Program-made: the position numbers and the translations under genes
The notes under the pieces: model-generated
Databases searched by the model: none
Told to the model about the DNA's origin: nothing
Seen by the model: the letters and a program-made list of their open reading frames with translations, nothing else
Shown: in pieces, positions 1-12,306 of the stretch
Layout of the letters: each line of letters opens with the position of its first letter
Numbering within the stretch: position 1 is the stretch's first letter
Assembly: GCA_026984795.1 (NCBI GenBank)
Contig: JALSRK010000053.1
Coordinates: 62,001 to 126,000, forward strand
From: Solibacteraceae bacterium
GTDB taxonomy: Bacteria; Acidobacteriota; Terriglobia; Bryobacterales; Bryobacteraceae
DNA length: 64,000 nt
Reading direction: 5' to 3'

Positions 1-244
1 TCAGGATGCGGCCGCCGGCTGCCGGCCCCAGCTTCTTGCGCAGCCGCTGCACATGCACGTCCAGCGTGCGGCTCCTGACTCCTTGGCGGTAGCCCCAGAC
101 ATCGCGGAGCAGCGCCTCCCGGGAAACACATCGCCCAGCGTGTTCCCGGAGGTAGCGCAACAAGGCCCGTTCTTTCCGGGTGAGGCGCGCATCCGCTCCA
201 TCGCGTCCGGTCATCCCCGGGTTGATGTCAACTTGTGATGCCAT
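1..244 (-). CDS. OmpR/PhoB-type winged-helix DNA-binding protein, truncated by the window edge
   Basis: The reading frame starts at ATG 244 and runs off the window. The visible ~81 residues match the C-terminal effector domain of OmpR/PhoB response regulators: LTRKERALLRYL, then VSREALLRDVWGY, then the recognition-helix segment RSRTLDVHVQRLRKKLG. The missing end should be the short beta-hairpin (family pattern TVRGVGY), about 10 residues. Upstream of the ATG the frame stays open for a short way, but the residues do not resemble a receiver domain, and only a ~15-residue tail precedes the winged helix. The protein is therefore either a stand-alone DNA-binding domain or a regulator that has lost its phosphoacceptor domain. 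The divergent glycosyltransferase at 365 could be a target; that is inference. Confidence 0.75.
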   Translation of the reverse strand, partial: MASQVDINPGMTGRDGADARLTRKERALLRYLREHAGRCVSREALLRDVWGYRQGVRSRTLDVHVQRLRKKLGPAAGGRIL

Positions 245-364
245 CCTTACTACCCCTCTGCCACCGTATTCCCGGCGGCAACTGAGAAGGTTACGCTCCG
301 GCCCCGCTTCACCCTGCTCACCTGGCGGCCGGTTTGATACCCTGCTTACACGGGCGCTCATTTC

Positions 365-2677
365 ATGCGCATCGCTTGCCTCGACCACCCGTATCACGAG
401 GTTACAGGCTCCACCGCTTTCGTCCCGGAGCTCCTGGGGCGCCTCGGGGCGGTGGATACGTACTTCCCGGAGCTCGGCGCAGGGGAAACGGCCCCCGCGT
501 GCCCGGGGTTCGATCCCACCTCCTATGACGTCATCGTCGTCCTGCAAATCCATGAGGCGTTCGGCCTGGTGCCCCGCGAGCATCCGAACGTCGTCTTCAT
601 TCCGATGTACGATTCGCACATCTGGGACGGCTGTTTCTACTGGAGCCGGGCCTTCGAGCGGGCCAAGATCCTCTGCTTCTCCGCCGCGCTCCACGACGAC
701 GTCTCGCGCCGGACCCAGCGGACAGCCTGGTTCCAGTACTTTCCGGATCCCGAGGCTTACGCGCCCGTCGAGGGCTACGACGCCCCCCGCGGCTTCTATT
801 GGATGCGCCGGAATGCGCTTGGGCCGGACGTGGTGGCACGCCTGGCCGCAGGAACCGACTTCAGGGAGTTCCACGTTCACGTCGCCCCCGATCCGGGCGA
901 GGCGCCGCCGTCGCTCGACCCCCTGGCTGCCTGCACGGAGAAACTGGAGACGACTTCGTGGTTCGGTTCCCGGCAAGAGTACCTTGCGCTTCTCCGGCAG
1001 GCGAACGTCTACTTCGCTCCCCGCCGGTTCGAGGGCATCGGGCTAGGGTTCCTGGAAGCGATGGCGATGGGGCTCTGCGTGGTCGCTCCGGACACGCCTA
1101 CGCACAACGAATACATCAGTCCCGGGGTCAACGGCGTGCTTTACGATCTCCGCCGCCCGGAGGCGGCCGATCTTTCGCGCTTCACCGACCTCGGGCGCCG
1201 CGCCCGGGAATCGATCGCCCGCGGGCGGCAGCGTTGGGAAGCCGCCCTCGACGATCTGTTCGATTTCATTCTGACTCCCACCGCTGAGTTCCGCCGAAGC
1301 CGCTTCGTGGCCGCCGGGTGGCTCGAGCGGCCGCCGCGCTCCCGGAAAGAGGTGCGGGCAAAGCGGCGGGACCGGCCCCCGGTCGCCGTCGTGGTCCCTT
1401 GCCCGGAGCCCGCCGGCGGCCTCCGCGAGACCCTGGAGAGCGTCCTTGCCCAGGACTACCCCACGGTGGAATGCCTGCTCCTGGCCGGCAAGAAGGTTTG
1501 GGTCCCGGCCGGTTTGTCGGGCGATGGGACACGGGTGGTTCTGTTGCGGCCGCCTGCTGGACTCACCGCGGCTCGAGCCGTTGAGCTGGCCATGGAACGC
1601 AGCGCGGCCGGGTGGTTCCTGATGCTGGAGCCGGGTACGATCCTCTCGTCGCCGGAGGCCCTGGAACGGCTGCTCGCCAACGCCCCAGCCTCGGCCGCTA
1701 TCGTCTATGGGCATTATCTGGATCGTTCCGCCGCGGGAGCCGACGAGTACTTCCGTACGGCCGGAACCGCCGAACTCGTCGGCCAGCTCCGCCGGGGCGC
1801 GCCGGGCGTGCGCTGGTTGGCCGCGGCGCCGGCGCCGAGCGCCATCGCCTGGAGCCGGCCGGTGTGGGAGCGGCATCGTCCGGACGCCGGCCTGCAGGCG
1901 GCCGGCTGGGTGGATCTGCTCTTCCGCGCTTACGAAGCCGGCTGTGAAACCTTCCACGCCGACGAAGTGGTCTCGGCCCGAATCGCCCGCCCGGCCCCCG
2001 GGCGCCCGGAGGACCTCTCGAAGTGGATCGAACTGGCCCGGCGTTACGGTGGAGACCGGGCCGCCGGCCTGTTGCGTACCGGGCTTGGGCTCGAGGGGCC
2101 TCTCGGACGCCGCGCTCCGGGCCGTAAGTCCGCGTCGCTCCACTCCCGGCCGGCGCCCTTGCGGTGGCTGCCCGCGTGGCTGGGAGGCGCTCCTGCCCTT
2201 CAACCGGCGCCGCTCGATCTCAAGGCCGAGATGGCGCGGCTCTGCTGCGAGAGCTACCCGGCCTCGTTCGAAGAAGGCGCCGATTTTTCACGGCCCGGTC
2301 TGCCAGACTTCATGCGCTCCGTGCGGGGGCTCTCTCTGCGTGAGGACTGGGGGCGGTGGAGTGACGGCGACCGGGTCGAATTCGAGTTTCGCTGGATGCT
2401 CCCGAAACGCTTCTCCCTCCTGCTCGGGGGCTACGCCGTGGGAGACAATGCCGGGCGTCCGATCCGTGTCACCGCCGGCGGCTGCACCCGGGAGTTGAGA
2501 ATGGAGGGCCCGCCCGCCCGTGGCTACCGCCTCCGGTTCCGCCTCCGGGAACCGGCGCACGTACTGGTCTTCGAGATCCCACACCCGGCGACGCGCGCCG
2601 AGCTGTGGAGCGACCGGGCTTGGGATCCGAGGGAACTCGGCATCGCGTTCGAACGGCTGGCGATCCGGTCGGGGTAA
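365..2677 (+). CDS. Two-part glycosyltransferase (GT4-like fold plus degenerate GT2-like fold)
   Basis: Protein of 770 residues. Residues ~222-250 carry the GT-B/GT4 donor-site signature (EGIGLGFLEAMAMG, then THNEYI and G-NGVLYD), where the Glu contacts the nucleotide-sugar donor. The stretch before it lacks a clear Rossmann acceptor half. From residue ~339 (VAVVVPCPE, ESVLAQDYPTVECLLL) a second segment looks like the start of a GT-A/GT2 domain, but I see no DxD metal-binding motif, so this half may be inactive. The last ~150 residues match nothing I know. No signal peptide is seen, so it is likely a cytoplasmic enzyme of surface polysaccharide or glycan synthesis. It converges on carB with a 20-bp gap. 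The start is the first ATG that gives the compact N-terminus MRIACLDHPY. Confidence 0.7.
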   Translation: MRIACLDHPYHEVTGSTAFVPELLGRLGAVDTYFPELGAGETAPACPGFDPTSYDVIVVLQIHEAFGLVPREHPNVVFIPMYDSHIWDGCFYWSRAFERAKILCFSAALHDDVSRRTQRTAWFQYFPDPEAYAPVEGYDAPRGFYWMRRNALGPDVVARLAAGTDFREFHVHVAPDPGEAPPSLDPLAACTEKLETTSWFGSRQEYLALLRQANVYFAPRRFEGIGLGFLEAMAMGLCVVAPDTPTHNEYISPGVNGVLYDLRRPEAADLSRFTDLGRRARESIARGRQRWEAALDDLFDFILTPTAEFRRSRFVAAGWLERPPRSRKEVRAKRRDRPPVAVVVPCPEPAGGLRETLESVLAQDYPTVECLLLAGKKVWVPAGLSGDGTRVVLLRPPAGLTAARAVELAMERSAAGWFLMLEPGTILSSPEALERLLANAPASAAIVYGHYLDRSAAGADEYFRTAGTAELVGQLRRGAPGVRWLAAAPAPSAIAWSRPVWERHRPDAGLQAAGWVDLLFRAYEAGCETFHADEVVSARIARPAPGRPEDLSKWIELARRYGGDRAAGLLRTGLGLEGPLGRRAPGRKSASLHSRPAPLRWLPAWLGGAPALQPAPLDLKAEMARLCCESYPASFEEGADFSRPGLPDFMRSVRGLSLREDWGRWSDGDRVEFEFRWMLPKRFSLLLGGYAVGDNAGRPIRVTAGGCTRELRMEGPPARGYRLRFRLREPAHVLVFEIPHPATRAELWSDRAWDPRELGIAFERLAIRSG

Positions 2678-2697
2678 GCCGGCCGCCGCGCCACATT

Positions 2698-5928
<3,231 letters not shown>

Positions 5929-5929
5929 C

Positions 5930-7069
5930 CTACGCCCTCGCTCCTCTCCACTCGTCGATGAGCCGGATGAAGTCGTCGAACAGGTAGCGGGAATCGTGCG
6001 GCCCCGGCGCCGCCTCGGGGTGGTACTGCACGCAGAGCAGGGGATGGCTGCGGTGCCGGAAGCCTTCGAGCGTCTGGTCGTTCAGGTTGATATGGGTCAG
6101 GTCGATCTCGTTGGCGTTCAGCGAGTCCGGGTCCACCGCGAAACCGTGGTTCTGCGAGGTGATCTCGACCACGTTGCGCTCGTAATGCAGCACCGGATGG
6201 TTCGCCCCGCGATGGCCGAACTTGAGCTTGAACGTCTTGCCGCCCAGCGCCAGCGCCAGCACCTGGTGGCCCAGGCAGATGCCGAACATCGGGCGCTTGC
6301 CGATCAGCTTGCGGACTTCGGCGGCGGGACCTTCAAGAGGTTCGGGATCGCCGGGGCCGTTCGAGAGGAAGATGCCGTCCGGCTCGAGCGCCAGCACCTC
6401 TTCGGCGCGCGTCGCCGCCGGGACGACCGTCACCCGGCAGCCGGCGTGGACGAGCCGCCTCAGGATGTTCCTCTTGATGCCGAAGTCGAAGGCCACCACA
6501 TGCCGCTCGGGCGGCGCCGGCGGCGGCACGCGCTCGGACGGCGAGCACGGCCGGACCGGCTCCTCCCAGACGTAGCGCTCCCGGGCGCTGACCTTCGTAG
6601 CCAGTTCCTGGCCCGCCATCGGCGGAATGCTCCGGGCCTTCTCCACCAGCTTCTGCGGGTCGTCGCACTCGGTGGAGAGAACCCCGCGCATGGCCCCGTG
6701 GATGCGGATGCGCCGCACCAGGGCCCGGGTGTCGATTTCCGACGCGATCGGGATACCGCTCCTGGCCAGGAAGGCTTCGGCCGTCTCCTCGCTCCGCCAG
6801 TTGGAAGCGATCGGGGAGAGGTCGCGGACCACCAGCCCTTCGATGTACGGCCGGCCCGCCTCCGGGTCGGCCGAGTTGGCGCCGTAGTTGCCGATCTGCG
6901 GGTTCGTCAGAACCACGATCTGCCCGGCGTAAGAGGGGTCGGTGAAAATCTCCTGGTAGCCGGTGATGGCGGTGTTGAAAACGACCTCGCCCCCGCGCTC
7001 TCCGGATGCGCCAAAGCCCTTGCCCTCGAAGACCGTCCCGTCCTCCAGGGCGAGCAATGCCTTTTTCAA
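5930..7069 (-). CDS. carA: Carbamoyl-phosphate synthase small (glutaminase) subunit
   Basis: Protein of 379 residues, normal CarA length. The N-terminal CPSase_sm_chain domain includes [20 protein letters not shown]. The C-terminal class I glutamine amidotransferase has the nucleophile in GICLGHQ (Cys ~265) and the His-Glu pair in [11 protein letters not shown]. It hydrolyses glutamine and passes ammonia to CarB. The start is TTG at 7069, supported by an AGGAG Shine-Dalgarno eight bases upstream and by the family N-terminus ([15 protein letters not shown]). First gene of a carAB operon; carB begins 1 bp after the stop. Confidence 0.96.
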   Translation of the reverse strand: MKKALLALEDGTVFEGKGFGASGERGGEVVFNTAITGYQEIFTDPSYAGQIVVLTNPQIGNYGANSADPEAGRPYIEGLVVRDLSPIASNWRSEETAEAFLARSGIPIASEIDTRALVRRIRIHGAMRGVLSTECDDPQKLVEKARSIPPMAGQELATKVSARERYVWEEPVRPCSPSERVPPPAPPERHVVAFDFGIKRNILRRLVHAGCRVTVVPAATRAEEVLALEPDGIFLSNGPGDPEPLEGPAAEVRKLIGKRPMFGICLGHQVLALALGGKTFKLKFGHRGANHPVLHYERNVVEITSQNHGFAVDPDSLNANEIDLTHINLNDQTLEGFRHRSHPLLCVQYHPEAAPGPHDSRYLFDDFIRLIDEWRGARA

Positions 7070-7173
7070 TCCGTTGACTCCTCAGAAACGGGGGCGTCTG
7101 CCGCGGAACCCTTGCTCGGCCGGCCTGCTCCGCACCAACCCCGCGCAGGTGGCAAGCAAATCGGGTTCTCGTC

Positions 7174-7190
7174 GGCAGGCGTCTCCTGCC
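7174..7190. other. Short perfect hairpin in the carA / 7357 divergent intergenic region
   Basis: GGCAGG and CCTGCC are separated by five bases, in the 287-bp gap upstream of both carA (minus strand) and the gene at 7357. It lies about 105 bp before the carA start, so it would be in a long carA leader if transcription begins upstream of it. There is no T-tract or recognisable PyrR anti-terminator, so no regulatory role is assigned. It may be a dispersed intergenic palindrome of the genome. Confidence 0.35.
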
Positions 7191-7356
7191 TATTTGAGCA
7201 CGGCGGCAGCGGCGGAATCAACCGCACCCGTCCTTTCGGGCTCGGCCGGGCGCCCCCAGCCGGCGCCGCGTGCGCACCAGACGGCTTCCTCCAGCCGCGG
7301 CTGCGAACGACTCTCTATTCAGTAATCCGCCGGCCGTGCCGATAATAATATCGAGC

Positions 7357-8073
7357 ATGAGCGAGACGGCCATCGTTTTCCTGGGGGTCGCGGTCTTCGC
7401 GGCCGGGTTCGGATTCCTGTTCTGGAAGATGACCCAGCCGAGCCGCCGCCTGTACAAGCTCCTCGGCGACGGCTCGCGCGCCGGCCTGCGGCTCATCCGG
7501 CCGGAGATGCCGGAGTGGAGCTATCTGCCGCACCACCTCGCCCCGTTCCTCGGCGAGTCCGGCAAGGATTACAAACCCGGCCTCGCCTATCAGTTCGCCG
7601 GCGGCGAGGGCTATCTGCTGTCGATCGTCGAAATCGTCAAACTGATCCGCAAGAAGGAATACCGGCGGGGAGAAGTCGTCGTCCGCCGCGTGGCCACCGG
7701 CCTCGACTCGCCGTTCACCCTTCACTTGAGGAAAGCGCCGGGCCAGCTCCCCGGTGTGGCCAAGAAGCTGCTCGCCGGTCTGCTGCCCAAAGAGGCCGGG
7801 CTCTCGCAGTTTCTCCCTGAGATGCGGGAGAGTTTCGTTGCCTACGGAGAGAGGGCGGCGCTGCCCGAGCCGGTCCAGCGGACGCTCGTCACCGCGCTGG
7901 ACCCCAACGGGTTCGACCTCGCCAAACGGCTGGCGAACACCAGCGGGCTCCGCTTCTACCCTGAGGGGATCCGCTTCCCGATCTCCTACTACAAGCGGCC
8001 GAAAAGCGTCGCCGACGTTCGCCGCATCCTGGACTTCGTGGAAGAACTGGCTCGCGGCTTCCGGTTCCAGTGA
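7357..8073 (+). CDS. Membrane-anchored protein of unknown function
   Basis: Protein of 238 residues with one N-terminal membrane segment (ETAIVFLGVAVFAAGFGFLF) followed by a soluble, basic domain containing YLLSIVEIVKLIRKKEY. I do not recognise the family. The ATG at 7357 is preferred over an upstream in-frame start because it places the hydrophobic segment right at the N-terminus. A GATAAT hexamer at 7341-7346 would put the transcript start within a few bases of this ATG, suggesting a very short or absent leader. It is transcribed divergently from carAB. Confidence 0.7.
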   Translation: MSETAIVFLGVAVFAAGFGFLFWKMTQPSRRLYKLLGDGSRAGLRLIRPEMPEWSYLPHHLAPFLGESGKDYKPGLAYQFAGGEGYLLSIVEIVKLIRKKEYRRGEVVVRRVATGLDSPFTLHLRKAPGQLPGVAKKLLAGLLPKEAGLSQFLPEMRESFVAYGERAALPEPVQRTLVTALDPNGFDLAKRLANTSGLRFYPEGIRFPISYYKRPKSVADVRRILDFVEELARGFRFQ

Positions 8074-8082
8074 GAGGCGCCC

Positions 8083-8916
8083 TCAGCCCGCCAGCCCGTC
8101 GAGCACACCCCGCATGTAGCTGATCGACTCGATCATGCCCGGCAGCGGATTGTCGGGATGGATCTCGTACTCGAGCATCACCCCGCCCTGATAGTTCATC
8201 TCGATCAACTCTTCGAAGATCCCTACGATCGGCATGGCTCCGCGCCCCACCTCCACCTGGCTGCGTTTGTCCATCAGGTTGGCCAGATCCTTGACATGCA
8301 TGTCGAAGAGCCGCGGCCCGGCCCGCCGGATGGAATCCAACACGTTGGTCCCGGTGCGCGCCGTGTGGCCCACGTCGATGCAGACGCCCATCCGCCAGTC
8401 CCGGCCTTGCAGCGCTTTCAAAGCGCTCTCCGGCGTGGGGAAGAACTTGTCCTCCGGGCCGTGGTTGTGGATGGCGATCTTGATGTTGAACTCCTTGACC
8501 AGCTCTTCCACCTGGTCCAGGGTCTCCTGCCGGGGCGCGCAGACCATCATCGGCAGCCCCGCCGCCTTGGCGTACTCGAACATCTTGCGGTTCTGGGCCG
8601 GATCGCGCAGGCTGATGTTGCCGCCGCTCAGCACCTCGAGGCCCGCCGCGCGGAACTCATCGGCTCCCTTCTTCGTCTCTTCGGGCGTGCCCTCGTAAGG
8701 CAGGTGGAAGCTCTTGATGCTGACGTAACCCACCCGCAGCGTTTTCAGCATCTCGATGGCCTTCGCCCGCGGAAACTTGCGCAGCGAATAGGAGGCCACG
8801 CCGATCTTCAGCATCCCCGCTGAAGATCGCTTCCCCGCCTGGAGCGGCGCTATCCCGGCCGCCGCCAGCGCCGCGGCTGATTTGAAGAATGTTCGACGGT
8901 TCGTCAGCTCTTTCAT
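8083..8916 (-). CDS. Exported sugar phosphate isomerase/epimerase-like TIM-barrel protein
   Basis: Protein of 277 residues. Its leader [17 protein letters not shown] resembles a twin-arginine signal. The mature part fits the AP-endonuclease-2 / xylose-isomerase-like TIM barrel: YSLRKFP near the start, IAIHNHGPEDKFFPTPE in the middle, GVCIDVGHTARTG, HVKDL, and a C-terminal MLEYEIHPDNP. The His, Asp and Glu residues in these motifs are the usual metal ligands of the family. The substrate cannot be read from sequence; members handle inosose or keto-sugars. The gene lies 24 bp downstream of the DUF3604 gene on the same strand, so the two may share a transcript. Confidence 0.85.
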   Translation of the reverse strand: MKELTNRRTFFKSAAALAAAGIAPLQAGKRSSAGMLKIGVASYSLRKFPRAKAIEMLKTLRVGYVSIKSFHLPYEGTPEETKKGADEFRAAGLEVLSGGNISLRDPAQNRKMFEYAKAAGLPMMVCAPRQETLDQVEELVKEFNIKIAIHNHGPEDKFFPTPESALKALQGRDWRMGVCIDVGHTARTGTNVLDSIRRAGPRLFDMHVKDLANLMDKRSQVEVGRGAMPIVGIFEELIEMNYQGGVMLEYEIHPDNPLPGMIESISYMRGVLDGLAG

Positions 8917-8940
8917 CCGTGTTCTCCCTCCGGTTAGTGA

Positions 8941-11394
8941 TTATTCGTAATTGACGAAGAACGGGCTCGACCAGGCCACCATCCGGTTGTCCTGCTGAAC
9001 CCTCACGTAGTAGAAATGCCGTCCCCCGCTCCAGGCCTCGTCGCGGAACTCGAACTCCACATCACGCGCGCCCGGCTCGGAGGAGTAAACCACGGCATTG
9101 TCCTTGATGATGTCGACCTTCGAAATCGGCCTGGGACCGTGGATTTTCACCCGCATGGGCAGCGCCTGGCCGGTGCGGAACTCATCGCCCATGAAGTGCG
9201 GCCCCATCCGCACGTCCATGATGATGTTGTCCATGGCGCCGTAGGTGTGCCGTTTGCGGATGGCGTCCAGGATGCCCTGCCGCGAGAAATCGTCGGTATA
9301 GACCATGGCGTAGGAGATGTGGGTGGAGCCATGGTCGGAACTGGCGATGATGCCCAGCTTGTAGCCCTTGGCCCAGGCATTGTGCACCATGCCTTCGGGC
9401 CTGTAGCCGGCGCGCTTGATGTGGGCGGCGTCCTTCTCCGGATCGGCGGCCAGCGGCGCGCCCACCCGCTCGTAACTCGTCCGGCAGCCCTGGAAGATTT
9501 CCACCACGGGCTCCAGTGCCGGATCGTTGACGTGCCAGTCGGTGCCCATTCGCGTCGCCGGAGTGTGCGGAATGGCGATCGCGTGGCGGTTGCGGATGTC
9601 CTCGAAGAGCAGCTCGGTCTCGTTTTTCACGACGTCGCCCGTTCCAATGCCCGGCTCGTCGCCCATCCCACTGAGAGGGAACGAGAACCGCTTCACGGCA
9701 TGCTTCAGGAAAAAGGGCGTCACCCGGGCTTCGCTTCGTTTCGCGAAGAACACGTTGTGATGGCCCCATGGGTAGGTCACTGAGCGCTCGTAGCCGAAGA
9801 TCGGCACGTAGGCGCCCGGCACGTGGTACATGTCGGTCATCTTCTGCGTGTACCACCACCAGTAGGGCCAGGCGCCGCCTTGGTGATCCGTCGAGGCGCC
9901 GAAATCCATCGCCGCCGCGTCGATCATGTAACGGTAAAAGTCCTGGAGATTGCCGTCGTTGCCGCCACCGCCGTCCCAGCTCAGCTCCGTGTGGCGGTGG
10001 AAGTCGCCCCGGACGATCCGCAACCGCTGCCCGCCGACTTCGGCGACGTAGGTCCGGATGGCCCGCACGTCGGCCGCCTCGTTCTCATGAGCCCGTGGCG
10101 CTTCGAGCTTCTCCTCGGCCGGCTTGCCCCAAGCGAAGCGGCTGACCGGCGGCGCCGCCGGGATGCGTCCCGCGTAGATCTGTTGCCGGATCGGCCGGTG
10201 GTAGAAATCCACCCGCCGGTTGTCGGTCTCCCAGGCGATCCAGAAGGATCCGTCGGCGGCGGCCGCGGCACTGGGCCGGGTGCTGGAGCGGCCTTTGGCG
10301 TGCGGCAGCGCGAACGGCTCCGCCCACCCCTCGCCTGTGTACCGCGTCACCCAATACTCCCAGTAACCCCGCCGCCGGTTGCTGCCGGGAGGCGCCGCCG
10401 TGCCCCGCATCTTGACGATCACGTACACGGAGCCCTCGCCGTCGGCGAAGACGTGGGGGATATAGGTGGCGTTGGGACGGGGAAAAACGCCGGCCAGCGG
10501 CTGTACCGGCTCGTGCCATTGGCCGTTTTCCCACACGCGGATCCGCGCCTGACGGAAACGCCCGAGCGGGAATCCGGGTTGGGTCTTCCGAATCACGTAG
10601 CCCTGGTCCTTGCCCCAGTTCACGCCGCCGGCCTCCCAGGCCACCCATACGCGGTCTCGCTTGTCCACCGCCACTGTGGCCCGCGCCTCGAACCTCGGCG
10701 TCGCCGCCACGGCGATCTCCTCGCCCGGCTCGCCGCCTTCCACGCGGCGCAGGAACACGTCGTAGTCCCCGTTACGATAGCTGTCGTAGGCCACCCAGAC
10801 GCGGCCGGCCGAGTCGAAGGCCGCCGCCGGCTCCCAGTCATTCGCCGCCCGGTTCGTCACCCGGTACTCGGGTGACCACTTCTTGCCGTCGAACAGCTTC
10901 AAGAAGATGTTGCTGTTCCCCCCGCGGAAGCCCTGCCAGACGAGGGCGAAACGCCCCCGTCCGTCGGTCGCCAACCGCGGATTCACATCGGGCAAAGGAT
11001 GGGTGGTCAGGCGGTGGAGCCGGCCCCAGCTCTCCGTAGCCGGATCGAAACGCCGGGCGTACAAGTCCCAGTTCGAATCCTTCATCTGCGACCACACCAC
11101 CCACACGCCGTCCTGCGCGTCGACGGCCACCTGCGGCAGCCAACCGTCGCCGCTCGTGCCCGGAACCCACTGCAGGTTGCCCCAATTGCCGTCGGCCCAC
11201 TGGCGGATGCCGATGTCGTCGCGGTCGCCGGCGAAGCTCAGCCAGGCCACCCACACCGAGCCGTCCGGCGAAACCGCGATCGACGGCAGGTCGTCCTCAC
11301 GGTACTCGTGGCCCACCGATACGACATCGGCGACCTCCGCCGCGGCGGCCCACGAGAGGAACAGACAGAGCAACAGCGTCCCGGTTCGCAGCAT
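8941..11394 (-). CDS. Secreted beta-propeller plus DUF3604 (PHP-like) protein
   Basis: Protein of 817 residues from the ATG at 11394, which begins a clean signal peptide (LRTGTLLLCLFLSWAAAA); a longer in-frame extension upstream lacks one. Residues ~25-440 are a series of sialidase-like blades of the type VSPDGSVWVAWL and DAQDGVWVVWSQ. From ~480 a DUF3604 domain follows, with GDFHRHTELSWDGGGG, STDHQGG and ASSDHGSTH, the metal-binding His/Asp pattern of PHP-type hydrolases. It is likely periplasmic or secreted. The reaction is not known for this family. Probable operon with the downstream isomerase-like gene. Confidence 0.85.
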   Translation of the reverse strand: MLRTGTLLLCLFLSWAAAAEVADVVSVGHEYREDDLPSIAVSPDGSVWVAWLSFAGDRDDIGIRQWADGNWGNLQWVPGTSGDGWLPQVAVDAQDGVWVVWSQMKDSNWDLYARRFDPATESWGRLHRLTTHPLPDVNPRLATDGRGRFALVWQGFRGGNSNIFLKLFDGKKWSPEYRVTNRAANDWEPAAAFDSAGRVWVAYDSYRNGDYDVFLRRVEGGEPGEEIAVAATPRFEARATVAVDKRDRVWVAWEAGGVNWGKDQGYVIRKTQPGFPLGRFRQARIRVWENGQWHEPVQPLAGVFPRPNATYIPHVFADGEGSVYVIVKMRGTAAPPGSNRRRGYWEYWVTRYTGEGWAEPFALPHAKGRSSTRPSAAAAADGSFWIAWETDNRRVDFYHRPIRQQIYAGRIPAAPPVSRFAWGKPAEEKLEAPRAHENEAADVRAIRTYVAEVGGQRLRIVRGDFHRHTELSWDGGGGNDGNLQDFYRYMIDAAAMDFGASTDHQGGAWPYWWWYTQKMTDMYHVPGAYVPIFGYERSVTYPWGHHNVFFAKRSEARVTPFFLKHAVKRFSFPLSGMGDEPGIGTGDVVKNETELLFEDIRNRHAIAIPHTPATRMGTDWHVNDPALEPVVEIFQGCRTSYERVGAPLAADPEKDAAHIKRAGYRPEGMVHNAWAKGYKLGIIASSDHGSTHISYAMVYTDDFSRQGILDAIRKRHTYGAMDNIIMDVRMGPHFMGDEFRTGQALPMRVKIHGPRPISKVDIIKDNAVVYSSEPGARDVEFEFRDEAWSGGRHFYYVRVQQDNRMVAWSSPFFVNYE

Positions 11395-11518
11395 CACGGT
11401 GTAACGAATATCACTTGCCGCGGCCGGCGTCAACGGAGACCGCTTGTTTGATGAGCAAGGTGAGTGCGGGGGCGTTTCGGAATCCCGCTTCCGCCGCGGG
11501 GCGGAACACACCGGCGGC

Positions 11519-12262
11519 TCAGCTTCCCTCGCAAACCTCCGCGATCAGCCGTCTCATCCGCTCGTAGTGCGAGCCTTTCCAGTACACCGAGCCGCAGGCC
11601 GGGCACATTCGGAATTCGCCGTGCCGCTCCCGCACCCCCTCGGGCACGCGCCGGCCGACGGCTTCGCGGTCAGCCGGCTCCAGCTCCACGTTGCACCGCA
11701 GGCACCGGGTGAAGGGCCGGATAAGACCCGCCAGGTCGAACCGCCGCACCACCTCGGCCAATTGCCGCCGCGGCGCCGTCTCTCTCACCCAGTAGCCATG
11801 CGTCACCTCGTTGCGTTTCAGCAGTCCCCGGTCCCGCGTCAGCAGGATCCGGCGCTCGCGGCTCGAGATCCGGGCCAGCTCCTCGTCGCGCGCCTCCGGC
11901 GGCCGCACGGCATCGAATCCCAGCATGCGCAGATACGCCGTCAGCCGCCCCAGGTGAACGTCGAGCACGAAGCGCGGTTCCCGCAGCGGCTCCGGCCGCA
12001 CCTTGAGTACCGGCCGAATGTCGATCGATTCGAACATCGGATAGACCGCGATCCGGTCGCCTTCGCGCACCCGCTCGCTGAAATCCACTGAGCGGCCGTT
12101 GATCAGCACCAGGTCCACTTCCGTGTGGGGAACGCCGAAACTTTCGATGACGTCCTTTACCGAGGGCTCAACGTGGAAGGGAACCACTTGCGTCCGCGCG
12201 CGCTCGGACTCCGGAAGGAAGTCGTTCAGCTCGGCGTAGAAACGGATGGTGGCGCGCTTCAT
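11519..12262 (-). CDS. Mut7-C RNase with N-terminal ubiquitin-like domain
   Basis: Protein of 247 residues from ATG 12262. Residues ~1-80 resemble the Mut7-C ubiquitin/ThiS-like fold (ATIRFYAELNDFL, VPHTEVDLVLINGRSVDFS, GDRIAVYPMFESIDI). Residues ~92-235 form the Mut7-C PIN-like RNase domain (FVLDVHLGRLTAYLRMLGFD, RRILLTRDRGLL), with a zinc ribbon of CLRC and CPAC. An alternative GTG start at 12310 would overlap the anmK stop as GTGA, but it adds 16 residues of no family resemblance and has no Shine-Dalgarno. The biological substrate in bacteria is not established. Confidence 0.85.
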   Translation of the reverse strand: MKRATIRFYAELNDFLPESERARTQVVPFHVEPSVKDVIESFGVPHTEVDLVLINGRSVDFSERVREGDRIAVYPMFESIDIRPVLKVRPEPLREPRFVLDVHLGRLTAYLRMLGFDAVRPPEARDEELARISSRERRILLTRDRGLLKRNEVTHGYWVRETAPRRQLAEVVRRFDLAGLIRPFTRCLRCNVELEPADREAVGRRVPEGVRERHGEFRMCPACGSVYWKGSHYERMRRLIAEVCEGS

Positions 12263-12306
12263 CTCCCTTCGCCCCGCCGGCTGCTGGTGGCGGTAGCGCC
12301 CCTGTT

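Noticed and set aside
1043-2203. 386-codon open frame on the minus strand
   Set aside because: Antisense to the glycosyltransferase gene; Pro/Arg/Gly-rich and without motifs.
7174-7190. Hairpin upstream of carA as a PyrR-type attenuator
   Set aside because: It lacks the PyrR-binding loop sequence and a terminator T-run; only the plain palindrome is reported.
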